Positions 1-8,853 are shown, counted from the first letter of the stretch. The stretch is 64,000 nucleotides of DNA from Pseudacidovorax sp. RU35E (GCF_900156165.1 NZ_FTMY01000009.1:186001-250000); one strand, 5' to 3'. A program made the numbers and translations. The notes: generated by a model not told the origin, from the letters alone.

Positions 1-746
1 GTCGACTTCACCGCCAGCCGGTTGAGGCTGTGGCTGAGCCTGTCGAAGCGCGCCGACTGGCCGGCCTGTGCGCCGTGCAGACGAACCATGCGGTGGGCCA
101 GGACGTTCTCCTCCACCACGTAGGCCAGCTCGTCCGTGGCCTGCTGACCCATCAAGGTCAGGCTGTAGAGCCGTCGCGACAGCGCCTTCATGATCCACGA
201 GACCCCTGGCACCAGCACTGCCACGACCAGCGTGAGCTTCCAGTTCAGGAAGAGCAGGTAGAACAGCAGCGCCACCACGGTGAAGCCATCGCGAGAGATG
301 CTCAGCAGCGCCTGCACCAGCAGCATGGCGCCGGTCTGCACTTCGTAGACGATGGTGTTCGACAAGGTGCTGGCCGACTGGCGCGAGAAGAGTCCGAGAT
401 CGGCCGCCAGCATGCGCTCGAACAGCACGCTGCGCATGCGCTGCATGCCTTCGTTGGCGATGCGTGCCAGCGCGTACTGCGACACGAACTGCGCCACGCC
501 ACGCACCGCAAAGAGCAGGATGATGGCCGTGGGCACCATCCACAGGGCCAGCTGGCCACGTGCGAAGCCCCGGTCCAGCAGGGGCTTGAGCAAGGCGGGC
601 ATCAGGGGTTCGGTGACGGCGGCCATGACGGACATCACCAGGGCCAATACCCACCAGCGACGCGAACCGCCGAACCACGTCATGAGCCGGGCGAGCCGGC
701 GAGTCAAGGGTGCTCGCGCAGGCGCGTCGGCAGGGGAGGTCGACAT
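1..746 (-). CDS. msbA: MsbA-like lipid A export ABC transporter, N-terminal part
   Basis: Leftward gene cut by the window edge; about 248 N-terminal residues are present, starting at the ATG at 746 (MSTSPADAPARAPLTRRLAR). The visible part is an ABC type-1 exporter membrane domain: a hydrophobic segment (WVLALVMSVMAAVTEPLMPA), then the MsbA-like LLKPLLDRGF and the long helices ending in VVEENVLAHRMVRLHGAQ, an intracellular coupling-helix region typical of MsbA. The nucleotide-binding domain would lie outside the window. MsbA flips lipid A-core across the inner membrane. It is divergent from tolB. A generic multidrug exporter is the alternative, but the coupling-helix wording favours MsbA. Confidence 0.8.
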   Translation of the reverse strand, partial: MSTSPADAPARAPLTRRLARLMTWFGGSRRWWVLALVMSVMAAVTEPLMPALLKPLLDRGFARGQLALWMVPTAIILLFAVRGVAQFVSQYALARIANEGMQRMRSVLFERMLAADLGLFSRQSASTLSNTIVYEVQTGAMLLVQALLSISRDGFTVVALLFYLLFLNWKLTLVVAVLVPGVSWIMKALSRRLYSLTLMGQQATDELAYVVEENVLAHRMVRLHGAQAGQSARFDRLSHSLNRLAVKS

Positions 747-920
747 GGCGGTGGATTCTACGGGCGCCGCTTGCAAGGGCCTTGGGGGCTGTAGGACAGA
801 TTCGAAATCGGCGCGCAAGCCCGGGTTTGCGCGGAGAGCCGAGGTGTAACATCGCTTGCTTCGCGCCTGGGCCAGCGACCCGGATTTGAAACTTTCCAGG
901 CGCACATTCCTCCGAGCTGC

Positions 921-2234
921 ATGAATACTTCGTCGCCGTCGCAGTCTTCCCCCGCCTTCCCGACCCTCGCCCGCCGCACGCTGATCACCGCGTTCGCCGC
1001 CGTGCCGGTCCTTCCCGCCCTGGCTCAGTTCCGCGTCGAAGTCTCGGGTGTGGGCCTCACCCAGCTGCCCATCGCGCTGGTGCCCTTCCGGGGAGAGGAA
1101 ACGTCTCCTCAAAAGATCTCCACGATCGTCCAGGCCGACCTCGAGCGCAGTGGCCAGTTCCGCGGCGTCGATGCGTCCGGCCAGGCGCTGGACGAGAACA
1201 GCCGCCCCGATCTGGCCGTCTGGCGTCAACGGACGGCCGACTCGCTGGTCGCGGGCAGTGTCACGCGGCTGGCCGATGGCCGCTGGGACGTGCGCTTTCG
1301 CCTGTGGGACGTGGTGCGCGGCCAGGACCTTGGCGGCCAGAGCTACACCGTGCCCGAGGCCGACCTTCGCCTCGCCTCGCACCGTATCGCCGACTATGTG
1401 TACGAGAAGCTGACCGGCGAGAAAGGTGTCTTCTCCACCCGCATCGCCTACGTCACCCGCGCCTCGGGCCGCTACACGCTGTGGGTTGCCGACGCCGATG
1501 GCGAGAACGCCCAGGCGGCACTGGCCAGTCCCGAGCCGATCATCTCGCCTGTCTGGTCGCCGAGCGGCGGCGAACTGGCCTATGTGTCCTTCGAGTCGCG
1601 CAAGCCCGTGGTTTATGTGCACACGGTGGCGAACGGACAGCGGCGCCTGGTGGCGAACTTCCGCGGTTCCAACAGCGCGCCAGCCTGGTCGCCCGACGGC
1701 CGCAGCCTGGCCGTGACCCTCAGCCGCGATGGCGGCTCGCAGCTCTACACGATTCCTGCCTCCGGCGGCGAGCCGCGGCGCCTGACGCAGAGCAGCAGCA
1801 TCGACACCGAGCCCACCTACACGGCAGATGGCAGTTCCATCTACTTCGTCAGCGACCGGGGCGGTGCACCGCAGATCTACAAGATGCCGGCCAGCGGTGG
1901 CGCGCCGGTGCGCGTGACCTTCTCGGGGTCCTACAACATCTCGCCCGCCATCAGTCCCGACGGACGGTGGTTGGCCTACATCTCGCGCGTGGGCGGAGCC
2001 TTCAAGCTCCATGTGATGGAACTCGCCACCGGCAACGCCACGGCCATCACCGACACCGCGAACGACGAGAGCCCCAGCTTTGCACCCAATGGAAAGCTGC
2101 TCGTCTATTCGACCCAGATTCAGGGCAGAGAAGCGCTGATGACCACCACACTTGACGGCAAGATCAAGGCGCGACTGGCGGGGAAGGCGGGGGACATCCG
2201 GGAACCGGACTGGGGCCCCTTCCAAAAGCAATGA
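921..2234 (+). CDS. tolB: Tol-Pal system protein TolB
   Basis: Periplasmic beta-propeller protein of the Tol-Pal cell-envelope system, which links the inner-membrane TolQRA motor to the lipoprotein Pal. 437 residues, normal for TolB. An exported N-terminus with an RR pair (ARRTLITAFAAVPVLPALAQ) ends about residue 36; the TolB N-terminal domain follows (GLTQLPIALVPFRGEE), then at least five propeller blades with the signature xxWSPDGxxLA (VWSPSGGELAYVS, AWSPDGRSLAVT, AISPDGRWLAYIS, SFAPNGKLLVYST). No clear Shine-Dalgarno precedes the start. First gene of tolB-pal-cpoB-tcdA. tolQRA is not beside it, which is odd compared with the enterobacterial order. Confidence 0.95.
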   Translation: MNTSSPSQSSPAFPTLARRTLITAFAAVPVLPALAQFRVEVSGVGLTQLPIALVPFRGEETSPQKISTIVQADLERSGQFRGVDASGQALDENSRPDLAVWRQRTADSLVAGSVTRLADGRWDVRFRLWDVVRGQDLGGQSYTVPEADLRLASHRIADYVYEKLTGEKGVFSTRIAYVTRASGRYTLWVADADGENAQAALASPEPIISPVWSPSGGELAYVSFESRKPVVYVHTVANGQRRLVANFRGSNSAPAWSPDGRSLAVTLSRDGGSQLYTIPASGGEPRRLTQSSSIDTEPTYTADGSSIYFVSDRGGAPQIYKMPASGGAPVRVTFSGSYNISPAISPDGRWLAYISRVGGAFKLHVMELATGNATAITDTANDESPSFAPNGKLLVYSTQIQGREALMTTTLDGKIKARLAGKAGDIREPDWGPFQKQ

Positions 2235-2262
2235 TTTTTTGTCCGCACTGAGGAGTGTTCGT

Positions 2263-2781
2263 ATGTTGAAGAAATCGATTTTTGCCCTTGCCTTCGTTGC
2301 CCTTGTGGCAGGTTGTTCGTCGGGCACCAAGCTCAATGAGGCGCCCGTCAGCACCGCTGGCGGCATGGGTGGCAGCACCGGCTCCGGCGCTGCCAGCGGC
2401 GTGGCACCGGTCACCATCGACCCTAACGCGCAGACGCGCCAGGGCCCCGTGGGCGTTGCCCGCATCATCTACTTCGACTTCGACAGCTACACGATCAAGC
2501 CCGAGTTCCAGCAGTTGATCGACGGCCACGCGCGTTTCCTGAAGGCCAATCCTTCGCGTCGCATTTCCATCGAAGGCCATACGGATGACCGTGGCGGCAG
2601 CGAATACAACCTGGCCCTCGGTCAGAAGCGTTCCGAAGCCGTGCGCCGTGCACTCACGCTGCTTGGCGTGAACGACAGCCAGATCGAAGCGGTGAGCTTC
2701 GGCAAGGAAAAGCCGGCCGTCCAAGGTTCGGGCGAAGATGCCCGCGCCCAGAATCGTCGCGCCGAGATCGTGTACCGCTAA
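2263..2781 (+). CDS. pal: Peptidoglycan-associated lipoprotein Pal
   Basis: Outer-membrane lipoprotein that anchors the envelope to peptidoglycan and binds TolB. 172 residues. The lipobox is LVAGC with Cys18 as the acylated residue. After a Gly/Ala/Ser-rich linker the OmpA-like domain (about 65-172) starts at IIYFDFDSYTIKPEF and contains the peptidoglycan-binding EGHTDDRGGSEYNLALGQKR. The ATG at 2263 is chosen because GGAG sits 7 bases upstream and it gives a proper signal peptide; the reading frame is open further upstream, into the 3' end of tolB. Its stop overlaps the cpoB start (TAATG). Confidence 0.96.
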   Translation: MLKKSIFALAFVALVAGCSSGTKLNEAPVSTAGGMGGSTGSGAASGVAPVTIDPNAQTRQGPVGVARIIYFDFDSYTIKPEFQQLIDGHARFLKANPSRRISIEGHTDDRGGSEYNLALGQKRSEAVRRALTLLGVNDSQIEAVSFGKEKPAVQGSGEDARAQNRRAEIVYR

Positions 2782-3545
2782 TGCAGCGACTGCAGCACCT
2801 CGTGCGTCCGGCGGCCCTTGCGGCCGCTTTTCTGTGCTTGTCTGCGGCGTCGCACGCGGCGTTGTTCGAGGATGACGAGGCGCGCCGCGCCATCCTCGAT
2901 CTGCGCCAGCGCGTCGAGACGGTCCGCCAGCAGTCGGAGAACACGACGCAACGCCTGGCTGACGAGAACGGGCAGCTGAGGCGCAGCCTGGTCGACCTGC
3001 AGCAGCAGATCGACAACCTGCGCGGGGACATGGCACGCATGACCGGCCAGAACGAGCAGCTCACGCGCACGCTCACCGAGCTGCAGCAGCGGCAGACCAC
3101 GATCGACGACCGCCTGAAGCAGAACGAGCCTCAGCAGGTGTCGGTCGATGGCAAGGACTTCACTGCCGACCCGCGCGAGAAGGCCGACTTCGAGGCGGCA
3201 CTGGGCGTGTTCCGATCCGGCCAGTTTCCCCAGGCGCAGGCGGCGTTCGCCGACTTCGTCAAGCGCTACCCGCGCAGCGGCTACAACCCGTCGGCACTGT
3301 TCTGGCTGGGCAACGCGCAGTACGCCACACGCAACTACGCCGAGGCCGTCGCCAACTTCCGCTCCATGCTGTCGCTGGCGCCGGACCATGCCAAGGCACC
3401 GGAGGCCGTGCTCTCCATTGCCAACTGCCAGATCGAGTTGAAGGACACGCGCGCGGCCCGTCGCACGCTGGAGGATCTGGTGAAGGCCTATCCGCAGTCC
3501 GAAGCGGCCTCGGCTGCGCGCGAACGGCTCTCGCGACTGCGTTGA
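2781..3545 (+). CDS. cpoB: Cell division coordinator CpoB (YbgF)
   Basis: Periplasmic partner of the Tol system that coordinates outer-membrane constriction with septal peptidoglycan synthesis. 254 residues: signal peptide (cleavage near LSAASHA), then a coiled coil at about 35-110 rich in heptads (IDNLRGDMARMTGQNEQLTR), then a TPR domain at about 130-254 (FEAALGVFRSGQFPQAQAAF; NPSALFWLGNAQYATRNYAE). This order is the CpoB layout. It overlaps pal by one base and is almost certainly co-transcribed with it. Confidence 0.94.
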   Translation: MQRLQHLVRPAALAAAFLCLSAASHAALFEDDEARRAILDLRQRVETVRQQSENTTQRLADENGQLRRSLVDLQQQIDNLRGDMARMTGQNEQLTRTLTELQQRQTTIDDRLKQNEPQQVSVDGKDFTADPREKADFEAALGVFRSGQFPQAQAAFADFVKRYPRSGYNPSALFWLGNAQYATRNYAEAVANFRSMLSLAPDHAKAPEAVLSIANCQIELKDTRAARRTLEDLVKAYPQSEAASAARERLSRLR

Positions 3546-3553
3546 GCGTAGGC

Positions 3554-4384
3554 ATGCAGGCGCTGCCGTCGGTGTCGGGCGACACACTGCCGTCAGAGCT
3601 GGACCTGGACCGCCGTTTTGGCGGCATGGAGCGGCTCTATGGCGTGCAGGGTGCAGCCGCAGTGCGACGGGCGCATGTCGTGGTCGTCGGAATCGGCGGC
3701 GTCGGTTCCTGGGCCGCCGAGGCGCTGGCGCGCAGCGGCGTTGGTGCACTGACCCTCGTTGATCTCGATCACGTGGCCGAATCCAACATCAACCGGCAGA
3801 TCCATGCGCTCGACGACACGGTCGGGCAGGCCAAGGTACTGGCCATGCAGGATCGGATTCGCCACATCAATTCGCGGTGCCAGGTGCTCGCACTCGATGA
3901 GTTCGCCACGGCCGACAACTGGCCTTCACTCATCGGGCAGGCAGAGCAGTCGCTGGGCCCCGTGACTGCGGTGCTCGACGCCTGCGACCAGATGTCCGCC
4001 AAGACGGCCATGGCGGCCTGGGCGTTGTCAGAAGGCAAGCGCATGCGCTTCGTCACCGTCGGTGCGGCAGGCGGCAAGCGGCACGCACACCGTGTGGAGG
4101 TCGACGATCTGGCACACGCCACGCACGATCCGTTGATGGCCCAACTGCGGCAGCGCCTGCGCAAGCATCATGGTGCGCGGCGTGACGGCAAGGCCATGGG
4201 CGTGCAGTGCGTCTTCAGCCGTGAGCCGGTCGCCCCGCCTGACGCCTCCTGCGCCATCGACGGCGATGGCTCCCTCAACTGCCACGGCTATGGCTCGATG
4301 GTCAGCGTGACAGCGACCTTCGGCCTGTGCGCCGCAGGCTGGCTGATCGACCAGATTTCACAGAAATCCACGCTATACTCATAG
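3554..4384 (+). CDS. tcdA: tRNA threonylcarbamoyladenosine dehydratase TcdA (CsdL)
   Basis: ThiF/E1-like ATP-dependent enzyme that cyclises t6A37 to ct6A37 in tRNAs reading ANN codons. About 276 residues. Nucleotide-binding signature VVVGIGGVGSWAAEALARSG, then DLDHVAESNINRQIHAL and later DPLMAQLRQRLRKHHGAR, VQCVFSREP and MVSVTATFGLCAA, all characteristic of TcdA. I prefer the ATG at 3554; a TTG at 3542 overlapping the cpoB stop would add four residues. The gene ends 38 bases before tRNA-Lys(UUU), one of the expected substrates of the modification. Confidence 0.92.
   Translation: MQALPSVSGDTLPSELDLDRRFGGMERLYGVQGAAAVRRAHVVVVGIGGVGSWAAEALARSGVGALTLVDLDHVAESNINRQIHALDDTVGQAKVLAMQDRIRHINSRCQVLALDEFATADNWPSLIGQAEQSLGPVTAVLDACDQMSAKTAMAAWALSEGKRMRFVTVGAAGGKRHAHRVEVDDLAHATHDPLMAQLRQRLRKHHGARRDGKAMGVQCVFSREPVAPPDASCAIDGDGSLNCHGYGSMVSVTATFGLCAAGWLIDQISQKSTLYS
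4374..4379 (+). promoter_or_regulatory. Candidate -10 element for tRNA-Lys
   Basis: TATACT lies inside the last codons of tcdA, about 45 bases before the mature tRNA, and fits a sigma-70 -10 box. No good -35 was found at 16-18 bases upstream, so this is a weak call. Confidence 0.4.
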
Positions 4385-4422
4385 GCTTTGCTGCACATCG
4401 CACACCAGTGCGAACGTGAAGC

Positions 4423-4498
4423 GGGACGTTAGCTCAGTTGGTAGAGCAGCGGACTTTTAATCCGTTGGTCGCAGGTTCGAATCCTGCACGTCCTACCA
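4423..4498 (+). tRNA. tRNA-Lys (anticodon UUU)
   Basis: A 76-base cloverleaf: acceptor GGGACGT paired with ACGTCCT (G1-U72 wobble), D arm GCTCAGTTGGTAGAGC, anticodon loop CTTTTAA with anticodon TTT and A37, T arm with GGTTCGAATCC, and an encoded CCA end. It closely resembles E. coli tRNA-Lys. A terminator follows. Confidence 0.98.
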
Positions 4499-4537
4499 CC
4501 CATTCCCCGTTGGCGAGCCCTCGGCTCGCAACGCTTC

Positions 4538-4565
4538 AAAGCCCGCCACCCGCGGGCTTTTTTGT
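4538..4565. terminator. Rho-independent terminator, probably bidirectional
   Basis: AAAGCCCGC and GCGGGCTTT form a perfect 9-bp stem around a 5-base loop, followed by a T run on the plus strand and by A residues upstream that act as a T run for the minus strand. It can end both the tRNA-Lys transcript and the leftward CaiB operon. Confidence 0.9.
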
Positions 4566-4579
4566 TGCCCGATCGCGTC

Positions 4580-5749
4580 TCAGTTTGATGCGCCCCAGTG
4601 GCTCAGCACCGCGTCGGTGTGTTCCCCCACGCCGGGCAAAGCGCCCCCTCGCCGGGCCTGCCCGTCCATGCGAAAGGGAAGACCGGGCAGGGCCATCGGC
4701 GGGCCGTTCGGCCGGTCGACCGGGACGAACAGGTCCGATGCCACGCCGCCGTGGCCCGCGCGCACCTCGGCCATGGTCCGCACCGCGCCGACCACCACGC
4801 CTGCCTCGGTCAGCAGACGCCCAACCGCCGCGGAGTCCAGGTGGCCGATGCCTTCGGCCAAGGCGGCGCGAAGCGCGGCGCGGTTGGCCACGCGGGCGGC
4901 ATTGGTCGCAAAGCGCGGATCGCTGGCCAGCTGCGGCTGGCCGAGCGCTTCGCACAGTCTCGCGAAATGCGCCTGCGTGTAGGCCGAGACGACCACGAGC
5001 CCGTCCGCCGTCTCCACCAGATCCGCCGCGGGCGCCGCATGGGGCTGGCCGTTGCCGCAGCGCAGCGGCATGTGGCCCGTCAGCCTGTACTCGGCCCACG
5101 CGTTGGCGAGCGCCTCGACGGCGACGTCGATCAGCGACACGTCGATCTGGGCGCCCGCGCCGGTGCTGCCGCGCCTCACCAGCGCCGCCAGCACCCCGCT
5201 GCACAGCGCATGGCTTGCCATCACGTCCACCGCCGTGAATCCCAGTCGCGTGGGCTCGCCATCGGCGGCACCGTTGAGGCTCATCATCCCGCTCTCCGCC
5301 TGGGCCGCGATGTCGAAGCCCGGCCGTCGGCCATCTTCACCTTCCTGTCCAAAGCCACTGACCTGGCCATAGACCAGTCGCGACGACAGGCTGCGCAGCA
5401 CGCCGGCCCCCAGGCCTGCCTTGTCCATGGCGCCGGGCCGCATGTTGTGGATGAGTACGTCTGCCTGCAGCGCCAGTTGCAGAGCCTGCGCGCGCCCAGC
5501 CTCGGTCCGCAGGTCCAGCACCACCGAGCGCTTGCCGCGGTTGTAGGCGCTGAACATGGGCCCGAACTCATCGCGGGACCAGCCCACCTGCCGCGCCGCA
5601 TCGCCGCCGGGCGGTTCCACCTTCACGACGTCGGCGCCCAGATCGGCCAGCGTCTGGCCAGCCGCCGGTGCCGCGATGAACTGGCCGAACTCCAGCACCC
5701 GCAGGCCGGTCAGGGGCAGCGTGTCGGCGTCCGAGGTCATTGCACTCAT
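4580..5749 (-). CDS. CaiB/BaiF (class III) CoA-transferase
   Basis: Moves CoA between carboxylic acids, commonly activating a substrate with a CoA-ester donor. 389 residues, usual for the family. Family marks are GLRVLEFGQFIAAPAAGQTL near the N-terminus, ADVVKVEPPGGD, SVVLDLRTEAGR, and PGFDIAAQAESG, where Asp146 is at the place of the catalytic aspartate of formyl-CoA transferase. Last gene of the leftward operon, overlapping the enoyl-CoA hydratase-family gene by 4 bases (ATGA). The substrate cannot be read from sequence. An alternative role is racemase (Amacr-type members share the fold). Confidence 0.9.
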   Translation of the reverse strand: MSAMTSDADTLPLTGLRVLEFGQFIAAPAAGQTLADLGADVVKVEPPGGDAARQVGWSRDEFGPMFSAYNRGKRSVVLDLRTEAGRAQALQLALQADVLIHNMRPGAMDKAGLGAGVLRSLSSRLVYGQVSGFGQEGEDGRRPGFDIAAQAESGMMSLNGAADGEPTRLGFTAVDVMASHALCSGVLAALVRRGSTGAGAQIDVSLIDVAVEALANAWAEYRLTGHMPLRCGNGQPHAAPAADLVETADGLVVVSAYTQAHFARLCEALGQPQLASDPRFATNAARVANRAALRAALAEGIGHLDSAAVGRLLTEAGVVVGAVRTMAEVRAGHGGVASDLFVPVDRPNGPPMALPGLPFRMDGQARRGGALPGVGEHTDAVLSHWGASN

Positions 5750-6534
5750 GGGCGTGGCCGGCCGAACACGGGCGCCCGCTTCTCGAAGAAGGCTGCGGCA
5801 CCTTCACGGAAGTCGTCGCTGGCGAACAGCGTGGGCGCGTGGGCCACCTGGAAGGCGAGGGCTTCTTCCAGGCCCATGGGCGCCTCGCGCAGGCCGAGCT
5901 TGATGCGCGCCTGGGCCTGCGCCGGTCCGCGGGCAAGCCGCTCGGCCAGTGCCAGGGCGTCAGGCAGGGCCGACCCCCCGGCGGCCATGCGGTCGGCCAG
6001 GCCCATGGCCAGCGCCTCGGACGCATCGACTTCGTCGGCCAGCAGCATCATCTGGCGCGCGCGCGTGCGGCCCACCCGCCCGGGCAACGACCAGAAGAGG
6101 GCGGCATCGGGCATGGCCCCCACACGCACGAAGGCGCAGCAGAAGCGTGCACTCTGGCCGGCGACCACGAGGTCGCAGCAGGCCGCCAGCCCCAGTCCCG
6201 CGCCGAAGGCAGGACCGTCGACGGCCGCGACCACCAGCTTGCTCGCCGTCGCAATGCCGCGATAGAGCGCGGCATTGGCCGTCATGCGGGCGCGGGTTTC
6301 GTGCTCCGGGGCATGCGCCAGTTGCCGCAGATCGCCGCCCGAACAGAAGGCACCGCCGGCGCCAGTGATCACCGCGCAGCGCAGCGTCTCGTCTTGCTCC
6401 AGGTCCGCAAGGCCGGCCAGCAGGCCTTCGAGGACACCCGGCGCGGACAGTGAATTGCGGTTGGCGGGCGCGTTGAGCGTGAGCTGCAGCACCGCCCCAT
6501 GGCGTTGCGTGAGAACGGCGGAAGGTTCGGACAT
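5746..6534 (-). CDS. Enoyl-CoA hydratase/isomerase family protein
   Basis: Crotonase-fold enzyme acting on acyl-CoA thioesters. 262 residues from the ATG at 6534; the frame is open upstream, but the family N-terminus begins at this ATG. Oxyanion-hole segments are AFCSGGDLRQLA and DGPAFGAGLGLAACCDL. The two glutamates of true hydratases are not evident: the segment FVRVGAMPDAALFWSLP instead has an aspartate like that of PaaG-type isomerases, so double-bond isomerisation is as likely as hydration. It sits 13 bases after the small acyl-CoA dehydrogenase and overlaps the CoA-transferase. Confidence 0.88.
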   Translation of the reverse strand: MSEPSAVLTQRHGAVLQLTLNAPANRNSLSAPGVLEGLLAGLADLEQDETLRCAVITGAGGAFCSGGDLRQLAHAPEHETRARMTANAALYRGIATASKLVVAAVDGPAFGAGLGLAACCDLVVAGQSARFCCAFVRVGAMPDAALFWSLPGRVGRTRARQMMLLADEVDASEALAMGLADRMAAGGSALPDALALAERLARGPAQAQARIKLGLREAPMGLEEALAFQVAHAPTLFASDDFREGAAAFFEKRAPVFGRPRP

Positions 6535-6547
6535 GGAGGTGCTTTCT

Positions 6548-7675
6548 TCAATGTGAGGCGTGCAGAGGCAAAGGACCCAGGCTGGCGTCGGCCAGCCGGG
6601 CCAGGTGGTGGGCCTCGGTGCCATGCTGGACGCTGGCCAGGGCCAGGCGCCGGACCAGCGGCGCCGCCTCGCATTCCTGCGTGATGCCGATGGCGCCATG
6701 CAGTTGCACCGTCTCCTGCCACACATGACGGGCGGCGGCCGCCAGCGTGGCGCCAGTTGCCGCAAGCCAGCGCGGATCGTCGATGCCGGCATCAACGCGC
6801 TCAGCCGTGGCCTGCACCAGTGCATCGGCCTCTTCGATCTCGACCAGCAGGTCGACCAGACGATGCTGGACCACCTGGTTGCGTACCACGGTCTGGCCGA
6901 ACTGTCGGCGCGTGCTCAGGTAGTCCTGCGTCAGCGTCCTCGCACGCCGCATGGTCCCGACACCCATGGCCGAATGGGTCAGCAGGGCCAGCGCATCGGC
7001 CCGCGCCACCGCGGCGCGCCACGCGTCGGCGCTGCCCCGCCAGAGCGGCGCCGGCACCGTCACCGACTGTGCAGAGAGCCGCACGGCGCGCTGGCCGTCG
7101 ATGAGGGTGCAGGCCTGGGCCTGCAGTCCGGGCAGGTCGCGCGCCAGGGCAAACAGCGTGACCTCACCCGCTTCGGCGCGGGCCCACAGCCAGGCATCCG
7201 CGCCGGCACCGCCCGGCACGACGTCACTGCGGCCCGTGATTTGCCCCTCTTGGCAGGCGTTCCAGTCGCGAGCCGCACTCGCGGCAATGCACGCCAGCCG
7301 GATCTCGCCCGCCATTGCCGCGGCAAGCAGGCGTGCGCCAGCGTCGTTCGTGTCCGGCAGCGCGGCCAGCAGCGCAGGAGCGCGCACGCCGGCTTCAGCG
7401 AAGGGCTCGTTCAAGCCCGCCATCCCCAGGGGTTCGGCCACGGCGCACAGGTCGGCGGCGCGTCCACCGAAGCCGCCCAGGTCTTCGGGCACGGCAAGCG
7501 CCAGCCAGCCCAGCTCGGCCAACTGGGCCCACACGCCGGGCACGCAGCCTTCGGGGTGCGCCAGCGACGCCGCGCGCACGTCCGCGCCGTAGCCACGTTC
7601 CGCGAATCGCCGGGCGCTCTCGGCCAGCATGTCCCGCGTCTCGCGCAGGGCTTCGTCTGAAGCGTTGGATGTCAT
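6548..7675 (-). CDS. Acyl-CoA dehydrogenase, small-type subunit
   Basis: FAD-dependent alpha,beta-dehydrogenation of an acyl-CoA. 375 residues from the ATG at 7675, which overlaps the stop of the upstream dehydrogenase gene (ATGA). Visible marks: LAVPEDLGGFGGRAADLCAV, the C-terminal-domain run MRRARTLTQDYLSTRRQFGQ, and QLHGAIGITQECEAAPLVRR. Directly paired small and large acyl-CoA dehydrogenases in Burkholderiales and actinobacteria often form alpha2beta2 enzymes acting on bulky or side-chain substrates; that pairing here is inference from the overlap. Confidence 0.88.
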   Translation of the reverse strand: MTSNASDEALRETRDMLAESARRFAERGYGADVRAASLAHPEGCVPGVWAQLAELGWLALAVPEDLGGFGGRAADLCAVAEPLGMAGLNEPFAEAGVRAPALLAALPDTNDAGARLLAAAMAGEIRLACIAASAARDWNACQEGQITGRSDVVPGGAGADAWLWARAEAGEVTLFALARDLPGLQAQACTLIDGQRAVRLSAQSVTVPAPLWRGSADAWRAAVARADALALLTHSAMGVGTMRRARTLTQDYLSTRRQFGQTVVRNQVVQHRLVDLLVEIEEADALVQATAERVDAGIDDPRWLAATGATLAAAARHVWQETVQLHGAIGITQECEAAPLVRRLALASVQHGTEAHHLARLADASLGPLPLHASH

Positions 7676-8853
7676 AGCCCGAGCACCTGCTTGCCAAGGA
7701 TGTTGTGCTGGATCTCGCTGGAGCCACCCGCGATGGTGTAGCCGCGCGACAAAAACCGGCGGGACGACGCCGTGCCGCCGATGGCCTGGTGCAGGGCCTG
7801 TGAATCCTCCGCCTCCAGCGGTGCACCGCCGAATGCCCGCTCGTCCAGCGCCCAGGCCTCGGGCCCCAGCGCCTCGACCGTCAGTTCTTCCCACAGCTGG
7901 ATCAGCTGACTGCCGCGCAGCTTGAGCATGGAGACTTCCGCGCCGATGCGCTCCCCGGCCTGCGCGCGTGCCAGAAAGCGCGCGGCATGGGCTTCGAGGG
8001 TCAGCAGACGAGCTTCCAGCGTGGCGAAGCGCTCGCGGAACCAGGGCGCCTGCGTGAGTCCGCGTGGCTCGGCGATGGCCAGGAGGCGGGCACGCCGCCG
8101 CTTGTTCTCGCCGATGCGCGCCAGCTTCAGTCGCTCGAATTCCAGCAGCGCCTTGGCGATGGTCCATCCTTGGTTCTCCTCGCCGACGCGTTGCGAGACC
8201 GGCACGCGCACACCATCGAGGAACACCTCGTTGAAGACCACCCAGCCATGGATGCCGACGATCGGTCGCACGGTCACGCCGGGAGAGCGCATGTCCAGCA
8301 GCAGGAAGCTGATGCCTTCCTGCGGCCGGCTTTCATGGCTTGTGCGCACCAGGCAGAACATCCAGTCGGCGTACTGGGCGTAGCTGGTCCAGATCTTGGA
8401 GCCCGTGACGAGGTAGTCGTCCCCATCGCGGACGGCGCGAGTGGCCAGCGAGGCCAGATCCGAGCCGGCGTTGGGTTCGGAGTAGCCCTGGCACCACCAC
8501 TGCCGGCCCGATGCGATGGCCGGCAGGAAGCGTGTGCGCTGCGCGGGCGAGCCGTAGCGCACCAGCACCGGCCCGATCATGTCGAAGGTCACGGCGTTGA
8601 GTTCTGGCGCGTCCTCGGTGCACAGCACCTCGTCGAAGGCCAGCTGCTGCGCCACGGACCAGCCGCGGCCTCCCCATTCCTCTGGCCAATGCGGTACCAG
8701 GTAGCCGGCGCCCGCCAGGATCTCGTTCCAGGCGATGCTGCGCTCCCGCGCAATAGGATGGCCGGCGCGCACGGCGGCGCGGATGTCGGGTGGCAGGTGC
8801 TCTTGCACGAAGGCGCGGATCGTGTCGCCAAATGAGGAGTCGTCGTCAATCAT
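7672..8853 (-). CDS. Acyl-CoA dehydrogenase, large-type subunit
   Basis: 393 residues from the ATG at 8853. Carries the FAD/substrate signature WWCQGYSEPNAGSDLASLAT, then WTSYAQYADWMFCLVRT and a C-terminal YTIAGGSSEIQHNILGKQVL. At the position of the medium-chain catalytic glutamate (the YEG of human MCAD) there is glycine, so a base elsewhere, or the partner subunit, is expected to act. It overlaps the smaller dehydrogenase by 4 bases, supporting a heteromeric enzyme. No clear Shine-Dalgarno precedes the chosen start; the frame is open well upstream, so the start is moderately certain. Confidence 0.87.
   Translation of the reverse strand: MIDDDSSFGDTIRAFVQEHLPPDIRAAVRAGHPIARERSIAWNEILAGAGYLVPHWPEEWGGRGWSVAQQLAFDEVLCTEDAPELNAVTFDMIGPVLVRYGSPAQRTRFLPAIASGRQWWCQGYSEPNAGSDLASLATRAVRDGDDYLVTGSKIWTSYAQYADWMFCLVRTSHESRPQEGISFLLLDMRSPGVTVRPIVGIHGWVVFNEVFLDGVRVPVSQRVGEENQGWTIAKALLEFERLKLARIGENKRRRARLLAIAEPRGLTQAPWFRERFATLEARLLTLEAHAARFLARAQAGERIGAEVSMLKLRGSQLIQLWEELTVEALGPEAWALDERAFGGAPLEAEDSQALHQAIGGTASSRRFLSRGYTIAGGSSEIQHNILGKQVLGL

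Noticed and set aside
32-50. The REP-like core GCTGAGCCTGTCGAAGCG inside the msbA-like gene.
   Set aside because: It lies in frame in a region encoding ARFDRLSHSL, consistent with the transporter family, and the second arm of the repeat is absent, so coincidence is more likely than a repeat insertion.
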